Below, piece after piece: positions 24,001-35,263 of a stretch of 64,000 nt of DNA. Origin of the DNA: Bryopsis sp. KO-2023 (lineage: Eukaryota > Chlorophyta > Ulvophyceae > Bryopsidales > Bryopsidaceae); the NCBI GenBank assembly GCA_030272585.1, contig BSYQ01000007.1, positions 62,001-126,000 of the forward strand. Reading direction: 5' to 3'. A program made the translations under genes and the position numbers. How positions within the stretch are numbered: position 1 is the first letter of the stretch; each line of letters starts with the position of its first letter. The notes beneath the pieces were generated by a model. The model searched no databases and was not told the DNA's origin. It worked only from the letters and a program-made list of their open reading frames with translations.

Positions 24001-24069
24001 ATGCGATACACAAGGACAAAGGGCCAGAAAGGGCCACAACAATCTGGACAAGACAAGAAGAAAGACTGA
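21035..24069 (+). CDS. TMX2: Thioredoxin-related transmembrane protein 2 (9 exons)
   Basis: Exons: 21035-21214, 21401-21445, 21590-21646, 21939-22008, 22377-22418, 22701-22777, 23021-23091, 23294-23489, 23971-24069; 278 aa, phases close. The N-terminal half has hydrophobic segments (FYTSNFLLLASYALT; GMFAVAMVV; ALLSWMFDVRIFAYYIMLYI; FMMFSQPVYEGP), as in the TMX2 family of ER-membrane proteins. Residues 158-246 are a thioredoxin fold (VEFYAHWSPACVHLEPVF; FAKFDLARWP; PQLPTLIMFEDGKEIARIP). The redox motif is SPAC at about 165-168, lacking the first Cys of CxxC, like the SNDC of vertebrate TMX2, so full disulfide exchange is unlikely. The Lys-rich C-terminus (QDKKKD) fits the cytosolic or ER-retention tail of the family. 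A cis-Pro (SPQLPTL) is kept. It probably acts at the ER membrane in redox and calcium handling. Confidence 0.92.
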
Positions 24070-24472
24070 TCCTAGCGGTACTGTGCATTCACTAGGATGG
24101 ATGCTGCTTCGAAGATCTTGCTCTTTTGCCAGGAAAAGAACAGAAGGGGGAGGGGGTTTATCAAAGTGTGTTGTGTAATGCGTGAGCGGTTCAGAATTGG
24201 TCGTCTTCCGTTGTGAGACAACCCTGCATCGAATTTCATAACGATAAAGAGTCTTCAGAGTTCAGAGATTCAATCATAGAGGGGCCTTCTGATTTTCTGG
24301 TTCCCTTCATTTCTTCATTGTGTCCGACTTCAGCGATTTCATTCAGTTTTCACGGGATCGAAGCTGCCGTCGAGGTTTGACGATAAAAAAAGAAAGCCCA
24401 CTGCAACAGACGTCACGATAAGACGACCCTAGTTTCAGACCTGACCACGGGATACACTCGCACGAACGAGGT
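24070..24472. other. Spacer between TMX2 and POC5
   Basis: A 403-bp interval between two plus-strand genes, holding the TMX2 3' UTR and POC5 promoter/5' UTR. No defined element identified. Confidence 0.5.
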
Positions 24473-25620
24473 ATGGAGGGCGAAAGTGGTCAGACGAGTG
24501 TACCTCCAAGCCCGCCATCCCACCAAAGTAGCCAAAGGCCCAACGAAACACCCCAAACTGGTCCCACAGGGAGCGAACCAGAAAAGGAACAACCACATAC
24601 CACCACAGTCGCTTTTGGGGAACAAAGAGTCACACAAGAGCTCGACGCTCCCACTCACGACTGCTCAGGCCAGGAAACTCCAGAAATCGAGTCTTCCCCC
24701 CCGGAGTCGTTTTGTGATGGAAGCCAATATCTGGAAGAAAGCATCGACCTGGATCTCGATAAGTTTTCGGGAAAGCTCGATAAACACGTTCGGGCTCTGA
24801 AGAAGGACATGACGAGCTTTTTTGTCGAGGCGCGAAACCGTCAGAAGAGTCGGTCGCGAAATGAGCTAGTTTCCGAGCGCAACAAGTTCGATAGGGCGCT
24901 GGGGACGAAGCAGGAGGAGATATTGCTACTTCAGGAAGAGGCGTCCGTCGCGAAAAAGAGCATCAAATCGCTGTATTCGACGCTCTCGCGGTTCGCTGAG
25001 GTGGGTCCCCAACACAACGGCCGTCATGCACAATATCCATGCTCGTCACATATCAGAAGACATATACAGTGGGATTGTGCTGTTACAAGAGGATGAAGGC
25101 GCCCGTTGATTGTGTGTAGGCGCTAGCTCGTGCTAATGACAACAAGAGGGTGGCCCGAAAAATGGTGCTCTGTTTCCATAAATGGAAGGAGTTCGCCGCG
25201 AAAGAAATTCACATAAGGAGGATGTTGAAAAAGGCTTTGTGGTACTATGACTCTGAGTTCCTAAAACGAAGGGTCGTCAATTCCTGGAAAGAGTGGGCTC
25301 GATCTGAGCAGCGCCAACACGCAAAAGAGAGGGCCCAGAATCGCATCGATTTAGCGAGGGAGGAGATCGAAACAGAGTACAGAACGAAGCTTAATTGTAT
25401 GGAGGAGGAAATGTCTGTGCTGAGGGTGCGTTTGGAAGAAGAAGGCAGAGCACGTGATTTGTTGGAAGAGGATATGAAACAAGCGTTTATGCGTGGGGTG
25501 TGTGCTTTGAACCTGGAGGCATTGTCCGTTATGAAAAGGGGAGTACCTCCTGGAGCAAACCCTGTTCCGATCAGCTTTCCAGAGACGGAAAGAACTGACT
25601 CCCCTGAAGAGCAAGGCTGA
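24473..25620 (+). CDS. POC5: Centriolar protein POC5 (2 exons)
   Basis: Exons 24473-25000 and 25120-25620; 342 aa, phase 0 junction. The first ~90 residues are Pro/Thr/Ser/Gln-rich and disordered. The middle is helical and charged (LDKHVRALKKDMTSFF; EEILLLQEEASVAKKS). Exon 2 has two Trp/Phe-containing basic helices (VLCFHKWKEFAAKE; RVVNSWKEWARSEQ), the kind of centrin-binding repeat found in Sfi1/POC5. A long coiled coil then ends in the diagnostic POC5 box QAFMRGVCALNLEALSV (about residues 295-312). In animals and Chlamydomonas POC5 binds centrins in the distal lumen of the centriole and is needed for its elongation. The animal protein is longer (about 575 aa); this version is shorter mainly at the N-terminus. 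Convergent with the channel gene on the minus strand. Confidence 0.88.
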
Positions 25621-26094
25621 AAAGGAGTCGTAATTGGTGAGCTGGATGTATCAAGATTCAGTTTTGAAGGGTTTCTGGTTTTGACACGAGTATGGGGATA
25701 GCTATGTATTAACTTGTACATGTAGGTAGGTAAAACCTTGTTGTGAGGAAGCCACCATTGCAATGGAAATTTTCCATCCCTGGAGGAGGTGTCTGTCCCA
25801 TTTCGTACGTGTTTGATCCCTTTTTTTGTACCAGTTTTGAAGGCAAAAAGGTGCAGATTGCTGCACACTCGATTTGAAAAATGGATTAACATCATTCCTG
25901 GCTAAACTATGCCCACTCTGACAGAATTGTATACAGAAACCGCATGCCCATAGAGTTTCTAAAATTCCCCAAAAATGCTTCACAAGCTGCTAGGACTGTT
26001 GTGCTGTCTCCCGAGATCAAAAGCAAATGCTAGCAAAATCCCCGCATATTTCAAGCTAGCTTTTGACAATAAAACTTCTTAGTTCAAGATGGTT
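25621..26094. other. Convergent 3' spacer between POC5 and the channel gene
   Basis: A 474-bp tail-to-tail region; both 3' UTRs fall here. The exact last exon of the channel may extend into it to 26056. Confidence 0.5.
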
Positions 26095-29000
26095 TCACTT
26101 CGGTGGCAAAAGAGAGGGAAAGATACCATCTGACCTGTCCAGATTATCGATTTTGTTCTCGATGACTCTTATCTGTGGGAAACACATTTCCAAAATAATT
26201 CAGATCGTTTGGCCGAAAGCAAAACACACTTGCGGATGGTCTGCAGCTTGAGAACTAACCTTATCTGTCAGTTTCTCTACTGCCCGAGTTAAATTCATCA
26301 AGCCAGTTTCGCTCAAAGGTGCAAGGGCTGCTTGCGGCCCAGTTTTCTCAACGATTGGTTCAGACATGGAAGATACCCATCTGTGTAGCTGCAGATTGTT
26401 TTCACCCCCCATTACATCATCCATATCCTTTCGAAGGTTTGCGGAAACCGTTGAGCGGAGGTCAGTGTCGATTGATTTCGGCGCGGCTGGAATCTCTTGA
26501 GAAATAGTCCGCGAGGTGATCACTCGCGTGAACGTGTTCTTGCCAGTTACTGTACTGACTCTCCTTGCGCTCGATTCCACAGTGGCATCAACTCCTGACG
26601 CCCTTTCTTTCGAAAATCCGTTCTGTTCTGGGGTGGACTGTGTCAGGCCTCCAAAGCACTGAGGCCACAAATAAACGTAAGTTTAGCACTGAAGCAGCTC
26701 GCCAAAGTTTGGAGTGGCCATTTACGGAAGAGTATATGTGTGCATTCTGGTGTAATAATCCGAAAGCACACGTAGTACTTTAGGAGGTTCTATTGACATC
26801 ACAGAACAAACCTCCGCTTCTATCAGCCGATCGCGCGCTCTTTTTTGGACAATTTTTGCACTTTCTTCAAAGTCCTTCATGGCCATTTGAAGGTCGTATC
26901 CAGAAAGAACAGCCAAGTCACAGTGCGTGAGGGCAACGCATGTTGCAGTGCGCCTTGAAGTCGTCAACAGGGCAATATCTCCGAAGAAGTCAGACTTCAT
27001 CAACATCGAAACCATTTCTTTGTGTTTGTTTATGACGGCCACTTTGCCCTGCAATCAGTCAGTGACAGGGTGGTCAGAAGGTGTAGATTGATCGCTGTAC
27101 TTTCATTTGTGTCTGCCCCACCCCTCCCACTTTTGATATTTTCAAAAGTCTGACGGTCGGTATCTTGTGAAGCAAAACAAACAAGCAAGAGTATATTAAG
27201 TCTCAGTCCCATTCATAATAATATGTTATAATTCTGTCTGCGCAGCCCCATGGAGCTGCACGCCCAAATACGATAAGAATTAAACATGTCCCCTTACTCG
27301 TTTTTTTGAACAGTAAACGGTCTAAACAATTCCTTTGGCCTCGATGTCATACATGTGAAAAGCGACAATACCAGCAAACTTCAATGATTACCTTCATGAT
27401 GATTTGCATCTCCCGACCAATATCACCCAACTGAAAGACTACTTCCCTGGGCATATAGACCTCAAGATGCACGCGGGTGGCCAGTTGAGTGATGAAGTTG
27501 GCCTCGCAACCCTTGAATAGGGGGATCCCAGTCAGCTGATCACGATACAACCACATTGAAACATCCTCGAACAGGCTCCTCGGGAGCTCAGAAAGAAGTG
27601 CCATCCCCTCAGGACCTACACATTTCTTTTCTGTCATGAATTTGCTCTACTGAGGCAGTGGTTCAACAGCAATATAAAGAAATAACCATCGTGGTACCTG
27701 GATGTGCGTACTTGCTCAAGTAATCGAAATACTCCTGTATGCGGAATTGAATGTCGTCTGGCGCGCCGATATAACGAACAGCGTCTTGCAAGACATCTTT
27801 TCGCTTGTTATGCCTCGCAGAGGTTGCATTCAAATTGTTCACCAACAACGCCATGTTACCCACGACTGTAGCGTAGAAGCAGGCTCCGAGCACAAGTACA
27901 ACGCTGCAGGTAAACATAACCTTTGCTCACCGCATGATAGGGATAGTATCTGATTGGGATGTACTGACCAGAAGGCCTCTTTGTCAAGAGATGACCCCAG
28001 GAATCATTCCTCAATGCTCACCAACAAAAGCTTCGTTCCACATTATTGTTTGGCTCGACGTTGTCGCCCACCATGAGCAGGAAGGACCGGTAATATGTTT
28101 CCATGTACTGTGTGGCTATACTTTCATCGTCGTCAAATAGCCTCCAGTGAATATGAGCAGGGCTAAAAATGTACAGCATCCTCCAGGTGCAAGCTATCCA
28201 GTGCGCGATAAGGCACATGAGCAAAATAAGGCGCACAATCCTGAAGACATTAGCATTCTTCATCCTGTCGAAGAATCTCATCAGCCGCCCCAGGCGCAAC
28301 AGTCTTGGCGTCTACAATTTCCCAAACAAAAAATCGTTCACTTCCTAGATCGAATTAATATAATCCATCTGGGGGAGAAAAGCGCCAACTTTGAGCGACA
28401 CCTTGAGAAAAGCCAGCAGTGTCAGGTGACCACTGCCATTCATCCCAACCACCACGGCAACGAACTCGAAGGGAATAGATGCCACGACGTCAATCGGAAA
28501 CCAAGTGCGGAAGTATTGCTTGGCGATTTTCATGGAGTCTCGAATCTGTAGGAGTAGAACGCACGGTTTTGATATATTCGACAGGTGACAATTCTCCCTC
28601 TATCCGCCCCCGAACATTCAGTCTGAGCAATCGATTAGGCAAGTAGAGCAGCCCACCATATTACCCTGACTGTCGACATATGATGTACGCAAGCTGAAGA
28701 GGATATCTGCGAAGAAACACGCATCCACTATGTTCTCCATTCTCTGAAGCCAGCCAGGCTTCTCCAAACCAAATCCTAGTTCCGCAGAGGAGCAAACAGT
28801 CAGGATTCCATTTCTTTATCATCCATCCATCGAGAAGAGGATTGACAAACCCTGAGCCAAACGGTTATGTTTGCCTCACCGGCTTCAAATGGCACTAATA
28901 TCGAGTTGTATACGACGAAAATGAGGATAAGAATGTCCCAATATTTCTTCCCTCCGCTGTAGGGCATGAATATGGGAAGGGTCTTGTCCAGGTACTTGAG

Positions 29001-29685
29001 AGGGGCCCTCGACTCGATGAAGGACTGACAAGAGCGCCATGAATACTTGTTCAGGCGAATTCCGTGAAGGGAAACGTCTGTATGCACAGCAATTGTAAAC
29101 TTAGGCGACTTGTGGCAACAAACGAATGTTGATGAAAACAGCGCAAAGAAAAAAAACACGACGTTAACTGAGGCCAAGTCGCAGTGCCAATAGAAACCTG
29201 TCTATTCCCAAATGTGTGCACGCATTCAAGTACATCTAACTTACAAATTTAAAGGTTTTTCGTTCAGGAAAACACTTCGACGCATGCTTGCCTTATTATT
29301 GCAAACAACGATAAGAGAACAGTACCCCCTGTGTTCCAATTTCCTTACTTCTGCTATAATTCGAAACTCTCGGCTTTTTCAGCTTTGAAGGAACTCTACT
29401 GGGGGGTAGAGAAGGCCGCGCCTCCAACCGTCTTTCTTTTGCCTACAGAAAGAACTATGCGGTATAAGAGAAGTTCGTCCAACAGAGATGAAACTACACC
29501 CTTCCACAGACTGACGGCAAAGGGCATGCATCCACCTGGGGCAAATCCTCTGGAGCAACGACAGAGCCTACGTCGTCCGAACCATGAATATCCCCTTTGC
29601 CAACCCCTCTTGCCCCCCCCATACCCCCCCTCCTGCTGCTTAAATTCTCTCTATCATGGTTCAGCAAGAGGGCAGCTTGCTCCAT
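26095..29685 (-). CDS. Cyclic-nucleotide-binding, voltage-gated-type cation channel (CNG/HCN/EAG superfamily)
   Basis: Exons (minus): 29685-29536, 29442-29326, 29099-28880, 28775-28657, 28545-28402, 28311-28022, 27903-27698, 27615-27392, 27048-26812, 26658-26260, 26172-26095; about 727 aa. All phases close, but the first two exons and the acceptor of exon 3 are tentative. A last small intron giving a stop at 26056 is an alternative ending. S1 is YWDILILIFVVYNSILVPFEAG, shown here as ILILIFVVYNSILVPFEAG. S2 is MENIVDACFFADILFSLRTSY. After SQGNMIRDSMKIAKQYFRTW comes S3 (FPIDVVASIPFEFVAVVVG). S4 is TPRLLRLGRLMRFFDRM, with spaced Arg. S5 is FRIVRLILLMCLIAHWIACT. S6 is VVLVLGACFYATVVGNMALL, followed by a C-linker. 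The cyclic-nucleotide-binding domain has FFGDIALLTTSRRTATCVA, with Asp for the usual Glu in the phosphate cassette but the Arg kept. The pore is unusual (SFLLMVGDNVEP): no GYG filter. Confidence 0.8.
28028..28090 (-). other. Atypical pore-loop segment of the channel gene
   Basis: The stretch between S5 and S6 encodes YYRSFLLMVGDNVEPNNN. In K+ channels of this superfamily the corresponding positions read T-x-GYG-D. Here the triplet before the acidic residue is absent. The segment lies inside one exon, away from its splice borders, so mis-splicing does not explain it. Confidence 0.6.
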
Positions 29686-30226
29686 ATTGCGATTGCGTCC
29701 CTGGCGAGGCCGCCCCAAACGAGCCTCGCTGCCGCAACAGCAACACTTGGTGTTGCAACACTTCTTTGATGTGAAGGATGAAAGCCAAACTGGCGCTCAG
29801 CTGCCATTCATTGTGGGGGGACTGCCCCTCGCTTATTTCCGATAGATTCGCGACGAGAGCATTGCTGATCTCAGATTTTGTGGGGATATCTGTTGAGGCC
29901 CACTTGCAGAACTATAGCTGGTTGAGAGGCTGTTTCGTTTTCGACTTGATTGCAGGGTTCTGTGAACCGCCCCAAACCAGCCGCAGATTCGGTTGTGATG
30001 GGGGTGGTCAATTGGGAAGGAATGGGACGCTATCTGAGGAGGGGGTCTAAAGTCAGGGTTAAACCTGTATTGACCGCGGTCAATTGCCAGCGCTCATTAA
30101 TTAAGACTTGAAACAGGTTCCAGGTGTACAGCCATAGCGTAGGTAGCTACTTGAGTGTAAAAAGATTCCAGAAACGATTGAGTAGTTGCTCGATGAAACA
30201 CGCAATCCGAAAACCATCACAAAACA

Positions 30227-30251
30227 CCTCCCAGATAGGCTATCTGGGAGG
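30227..30251. repeat. 25-bp near-continuous palindrome (12-bp arms, one-base centre)
   Basis: The arms cctcccagatag (30227-30238) and ctatctgggagg (30240-30251) are exact reverse complements around a single G. It could be a transcription-factor dimer site, a terminal-repeat remnant or a very tight hairpin. Confidence 0.8.
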
Positions 30252-30287
30252 GCCCTGAGAACTTTTCACGCGAAAATCCACATTTGG

Positions 30288-30682
30288 GTGGACCTTCACA
30301 AAATCCACATTTGGGTAAGCGTTCGCATTTTTCCCAATAGGATGATAGGTCGCTGGTGAAATTTTGAAAAATTTGTGAGACTAATGATTTGAAGAAACCG
30401 TGGAGACAACTCAATCAATCAATCAATATTACATGGAGACAACTGTGATGTTGCAGTACAACAAACGGGTGTTTTGATGCTGTTGATAGGCTGAATATTT
30501 TTTGAATAGTGCTTGGGGGGTGAGATACATTTCTTTTTTGTAAGGTTGGTGGTTCATGATGTCATTGTGATGCATTTTACAAGCCAGAAAAATTCACAAA
30601 CAATTCACAATTGGGGAAAAAATTGCACGTTTTTTCTCACATTTAGGCACCGAAAAGTCCCCATCAAAAGTCCACATTTGGG
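30288..30682. repeat. Three interspersed copies of tccacatttgggt
   Basis: Copies lie at about 30288-30300 and 30312-30324 (24 bp apart) and at about 30670-30682. The first and third continue with tg and ga-containing flanks, so they may be pieces of one degenerate repeat. Confidence 0.65.
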
Positions 30683-30793
30683 TGAACCGGAATTCACACA
30701 CAGGGACATCTCTACAGATAGCCCAAGGTGGGTTCCATGCTCTCCGGAGTAGCCACCATGATAACGATTTCCAGCAAAAAAACAATCAGAATT

Positions 30794-31644
30794 CTAAGTT
30801 ACATCCGCCACAAGGTGAATTGCCAGCATTGCCAAGTGGTTGAAGGAGTGGAATCCCCAAATAATTAAAAAAATAACTGCCAGGCTTGAAATTAAAACAA
30901 TATTGGCTGGACGTCTTTGTCGTCGGACGTCGAATGCCAGAAAGTAAAAATAGCGACTTCCCCCTGAACGGCAAAGCTCGCTTAACCTTCGGAGCTTGGG
31001 GTTGATACTTCGATATCGGTGGTATCGCTAAGCGCTGCTGCCAACAGGATGCTCCCACCGCCCCTGCTGCGACGATGATAATTCAACCCGTCGAAAGGGC
31101 CGACGGCAAAAGTGACGGGAGTTTCCGCATCGAGAGAAACTGGAATAGATCCCCCTTCGCGGACACTGCGGGTGTAAGCAACGATAGTTTTGCCGTCCAC
31201 CTCCGACACAAAGACGTTTTTCAAATTGACGCTTTCGTCGGCGTTGTCTTCCCTGATGCCGTAGTTCTCCACTTTGAATGCGCGGACGCTGGATTCTCCA
31301 TCCTCCTTTACAAATCCCAGCACCACGTCGGCTGGAAACATCATACCGCTCCTACCAGTGAAGCCAAAGCCAACCCAACCGGTAGTACTCCCTGCCAGGG
31401 CGAAAGCGGCCTCCCCTTCATCAGGAAAGGGAACCTCGCCATTCAAAAGATCCGCTCGGGCTGGGCTTCCACCCAAAGTCCAATGAACGGCATAAAATGG
31501 CGCCAACTGCTTTTTGCAGGCGTAGCCCAGCTCGGAGGCTTCACAGTTTTCACTGTTGGTGTCGACGCGGGAACACAGTAGGGCCAATATGGCGGCCAGA
31601 AACACGATGGAGTTCAAACACGGCGAGAAACTGGGCAATTCCAT
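30794..31644 (-). CDS. Secreted or membrane-tethered DOMON-domain protein (1-2 exons)
   Basis: The main exon starts at ATG 31644. Residues 1-30 are a signal peptide (SIVFLAAILALLCSRVD). A DOMON fold follows: YAVHWTLGGSPARADLLNGE, AFALAGSTTGWVGFGFTG, GMMFPADVVLGFVKEDG and GKTIVAYTRSV. DOMON domains bind heme or sugars outside the cell or in the secretory lumen. Unspliced, the frame stops at 30982 after TPSSEG (220 aa). A GT-AG intron 30986-30877 joins 31644-30987 to 30876-30794 in phase and replaces the last residue with a hydrophobic tail (VIFLIIWGFHSFNHLAMLAI), giving 246 aa and a possible membrane or GPI-type anchor. The intron size and 3' CAG fit the neighbours, so I prefer the spliced form. 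No cytochrome b561 core is attached. Alternatives: a heme-binding apoplastic-type protein such as AIR12-like. Confidence 0.75.
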
Positions 31645-32254
31645 GGTTGTGGTATTGGTGCGTCGAAGAGATTTGCACTGAGCTGTGGGAAAGCGCCCCT
31701 ATCCCCCCCAAAAGCGTTTGCGGATTCAGCAAGGGGGGTCTGATTCTCACGAACTTCGTCCGAATTGCATTTGTCAACGAAGCGGACGTTGACTTCGGGT
31801 TCGAAGCTGAAAAAAACTTGGGTGCAGATGTCCAGACCCCCTCCCACACCTGATGGGTGCTCTTTATTCAGGATCAAGTGCCAAGAGGTGTGACAATGTT
31901 CGCATCTATCCGAATCTGTATAAATGCGGGAAGGGGTGTGTTGTTGTTGGGCACATGGTCCGAGGAGTCTCAGGATGCGAACGCCTCCACCCGCTTCTAG
32001 GTGGTTCAGTCTTAAAAAGGAACTCAGTGCTTCTCTTCACATATCCAGATAAATAATGCAAATTCATAAACCTCCCAAGCATATGACCCACATATTCTCA
32101 AGCTTCCTACAAACCACCATCTTCTCCAAACGAATGTGAAACAACGTAAAACCACAATACGAGGTTTACCCAAATTTTGTGTGAATTCTGCGAAGGACTA
32201 GGGGTTGTAAGAGCCTGGTTCCAGACATTAGTGGATGGTGGATTCATTAATGAA
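31645..32254. other. Spacer between the DOMON gene and SMT1
   Basis: A 610-bp interval between two minus-strand genes. ORFs on both strands overlap each other and have no recognisable content. It should hold the DOMON promoter and the SMT1 3' UTR. Confidence 0.5.
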
Positions 32255-35039
32255 CTAAGCAGCAGGCTTCTGTAAAACCACCAAGTACATGGGGGTAAAA
32301 ATGCCTGACTTGCCACCATCAATCAAGCCCCCGGCCGCATGGTCGAAGAGCATATCATGGACTTCCTTCACTCCCTAACAAATCAAACACACACACAGCA
32401 ATGGTCAGATCATGTCGTGAAAAACCCAAAATCAACAGATAAAATGTTGTAACCAAAAATGTACTTCCTTCCACAAGGGTCATTTGGTTCGGAAAAGAGA
32501 TATCTTTTATTGAGCCCAACAGGATTTTTCAATGTCGATTTTACCTTGGGAAGCAAGTGCAAGAAGGACAGGGCATTCACAAGAAACTTATTGATGTAAC
32601 TCGCAGTTCCTCTCGTAGCCACCAAGCGATCATACCTTTGGTAGTGAAACACACAGGAACCACAGGGTCAGTTTTACTCATCGTGTCGATTCAAATTTTA
32701 CAATTACGGAAAAGCACCATTGATTGCCAATGTGACAAAACTCACAAAACCACCTCAAAAAGATACAAAAAAAACCCACCACAAGATTAAAAAAAAAAGG
32801 CAACAAAATACAAAAAAAATTGCAACAAAATACAATTGTAGAGGTGAAGAGACCCACATTCGATAAGAAAAACAGAGAATCAATGACGTTCAAAACGGAA
32901 GATATCAATCATTTAATTTGTTGTTAGGTCTACTTACCATTCACCAGCACCGACATCGATGGCCAAATCCCTTGCATCAAGAATCTCAAAGCCAACGGCC
33001 TTGGCAGCAGCCAGCGTGTCAGGAATCGACCTCATGTTCTGCGAAAGGATTAACAAGCCTGGTTTCGAATCAAATCATTCGAACCTTCCCCACAGCAAAC
33101 AGCAGTTGATCGAGGGAGTGGTTCAAGAACAAGAAAAATGTATGCATCCTGAGACCGAAGCTGGTGTGTTGAGCATTTAATGTATAATCAGAACCCGCAC
33201 TCCAAGAATTTTGAACAAAGGTGGACACTTGGTGTTTTGACTCACTGGCAGGCCATTGCCATAGCAAATGCTGTGAATGGTCTCGACGTGCTTCGGGTCA
33301 GACTCCACAAATTTGTCCGTAGTCAGCCATTCGTAACTGACGAAGCGGGCTCCAGGTTTCAAAACACGATAAATCTGTGAGTATACAGACTCCAGCTGCA
33401 AATACGAAACACAAAGTTCCTAAAACCTTATTATCAGAAAGGAACACACCTGGCATTGAATGGGTCGACAAGAGAATGCAAGCACCATTCTTAGTCTCAA
33501 AAAAAGAAAAATAAAACAGCATGCATTTGAAAAACAAAGTTTCAGCTTTTTTTTGGGGGGGGGGGGGGGGGTCCGGTCTCAATTTCAATTTAGGCCTTCC
33601 AGAGTTCAAAAATATTTTTTCCCATCGATTTGACTGCTCGATTTATTTTATCTGGGGAAATTTCAAAGGCACACAGGTTACCTGAGAAAAGTAAGACTCA
33701 CTGTGGGGGCATGGCAAGTGGCTTCAATTGCATAGGCAGCATCAAAAGTGTTGGGCTCATTCTTCAACTCTAAAAAGCTCCCTTGCACAGCTTTGCACAG
33801 CTTGATGCCAGCCTGGCGCCCCACAAAGAAATACATTAATAATCAAAATTGTGAAAGTCAGGACACAAGCACCCACCAACAAAACAATATGCCCATCAGC
33901 AATCAACGTAGCTGAAAAAACACCAACTCCTGCAAGTAAGGTATACACACGATGCACAAAAATGCATCTAACTGGAAGAAAGAATCAGTATAAATTCGGA
34001 CCTTGCCAATGTGATAATTCGCTCTTTCCACTTGATACTCGTTGATGGTAACCCCCAAAACTTGAGCCCCACTCATGCAAGAAATCGTTCTCATAGGGCC
34101 CCCCACACCGCACCCAGCATCCAAGCATGTCATTCCAGGTTTCAATCCCAGCAAGCCGACAATTCTGGCTTGATGCGAAATTTCAGATTGTTTCAGATTC
34201 TTCCCTGGCAAAGGTGGCGAGAAATGGAAACTTTCGCCCCAGCCCCATTCGTAAAAATCAGTGGCTAAGTTGTAATAGGTGTCCGTCACTTCAGCCGCTT
34301 TTTCCTAGCCAAAAGAAAAACAAGAATAAAAACAAGATCCACATGCGCAACCATTGAATAAAAGTTGTACAGACAAGGTCAAGAATCTTTTGTTGCTGGC
34401 ATTCTTGCAGCACAAAATTTCCTGACTATTTAGGGACGATGCTATTTGAAATCATTAGTTTTATTTAGCATCCTTTTGATGCTGAGAGGTGACACCCCTT
34501 GTTTTCATTTAGGACTGTTAAGCAGAATTTGCAGAAAGCGCAGAGTGAGCATATTCTTATTTTTTGCATTACATAATCTTCTTACCGCCTCCCGTCTGAC
34601 CCTCAACATTTTATAAAATTCAAGATTCTTATCAATCCAATTAGGTGATACCTTGTTGTGTTCCTTTCAACACAGTGTTCATTTATACGATTTCTTTTAT
34701 TTTCTCAGTGAAATCAATCAGATGTATGAATTCTTCCCTGGTCCCTGTCGAAGCAACATTAAAAGAAAAACTACAAGTGCTCACATGGTCTTTGATTCCA
34801 GCCCCACTCTCTATATTGTACGCTTCGCTGAACGCTGCAAAAGCATCCTTGACGCCCGAGTCTTCGATATTCCCTCCAGACAGCCCCAGAGTGCCCGACC
34901 CCTTTTTGCTCTTCGACAGCAAGTAGAACCCCGTGCACACCAAAGCGCCCGCCCCCACAGCTACCAGCACCGTGCTTTTCGTCGAGTCTTGCGTGTCGAA
35001 AGAACGCTGCAAAGCGTTCAGCATGTTCCCAAACTCCAT
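32255..35039 (-). CDS. SMT1: Sterol C24-methyltransferase (7 exons)
   Basis: Exons (minus): 35039-34785, 34304-34002, 33812-33702, 33395-33246, 33038-32938, 32635-32545, 32374-32255; 376 aa, all phases close. An N-terminal membrane anchor ([18 protein letters not shown], residues about 24-41) precedes the catalytic domain. SMT hallmarks: [19 protein letters not shown] (sterol-binding aromatic motif), [14 protein letters not shown] (SAM motif I), [30 protein letters not shown], and a C-terminal SMT_C domain ending [16 protein letters not shown]. The enzyme transfers a methyl group from S-adenosylmethionine to C24 of the sterol side chain (ERG6/SMT1 reaction), normally at the ER or lipid droplets. 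This predicts 24-alkylated sterols, common in algae and fungi. Whether it performs a second methylation (SMT2) cannot be read from the sequence. Confidence 0.95.
33555..33571 (+). repeat. G17 homopolymer inside an SMT1 intron
   Basis: Seventeen consecutive G on the plus strand, C17 in the sense of SMT1, within the intron between its exons 3 and 4. Confidence 0.9.
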
Positions 35040-35263
35040 CCCGCGCCTTGTGATTGTCAGATGGAGAGATGCCTTAAATATCGATCAGGAAGGCTGATTG
35101 TCAATCAGTGATTGACATTGCTGATGCTGCTGTTTTGACACGAATCCGCTTTGTCAACTCCACCAGGTGGCGGCGGAGGCACCCTGCAGACCAGAGGCCG
35201 TTGCTTTCCGCCCCTTAATTTCCTGTTGGTTTCTACCCCTTGAACTGGAATGGTTCCACAGAA

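Larger units (their letters stand above)
29686..30793. other. Intergenic region with a 25-bp palindrome and TCCACATTTGGGT repeats
   Basis: A 1.1-kb interval upstream of the channel gene and downstream of the DOMON gene. It contains the palindrome at 30227-30251 and three copies of tccacatttgggt between 30288 and 30682. No convincing ORF; plus-strand frames at 29331-30050 are antisense to channel exons or unrecognised. Confidence 0.5.

Noticed and set aside
28320..28370. Short exon candidate (MDYINSI) in the channel intron between S3 and S4
   Set aside because: It has a polypyrimidine acceptor but runs into TAG in the required phase; direct joining gives LLAFLK followed by TPRLLRLGRL, as expected for S3-S4.
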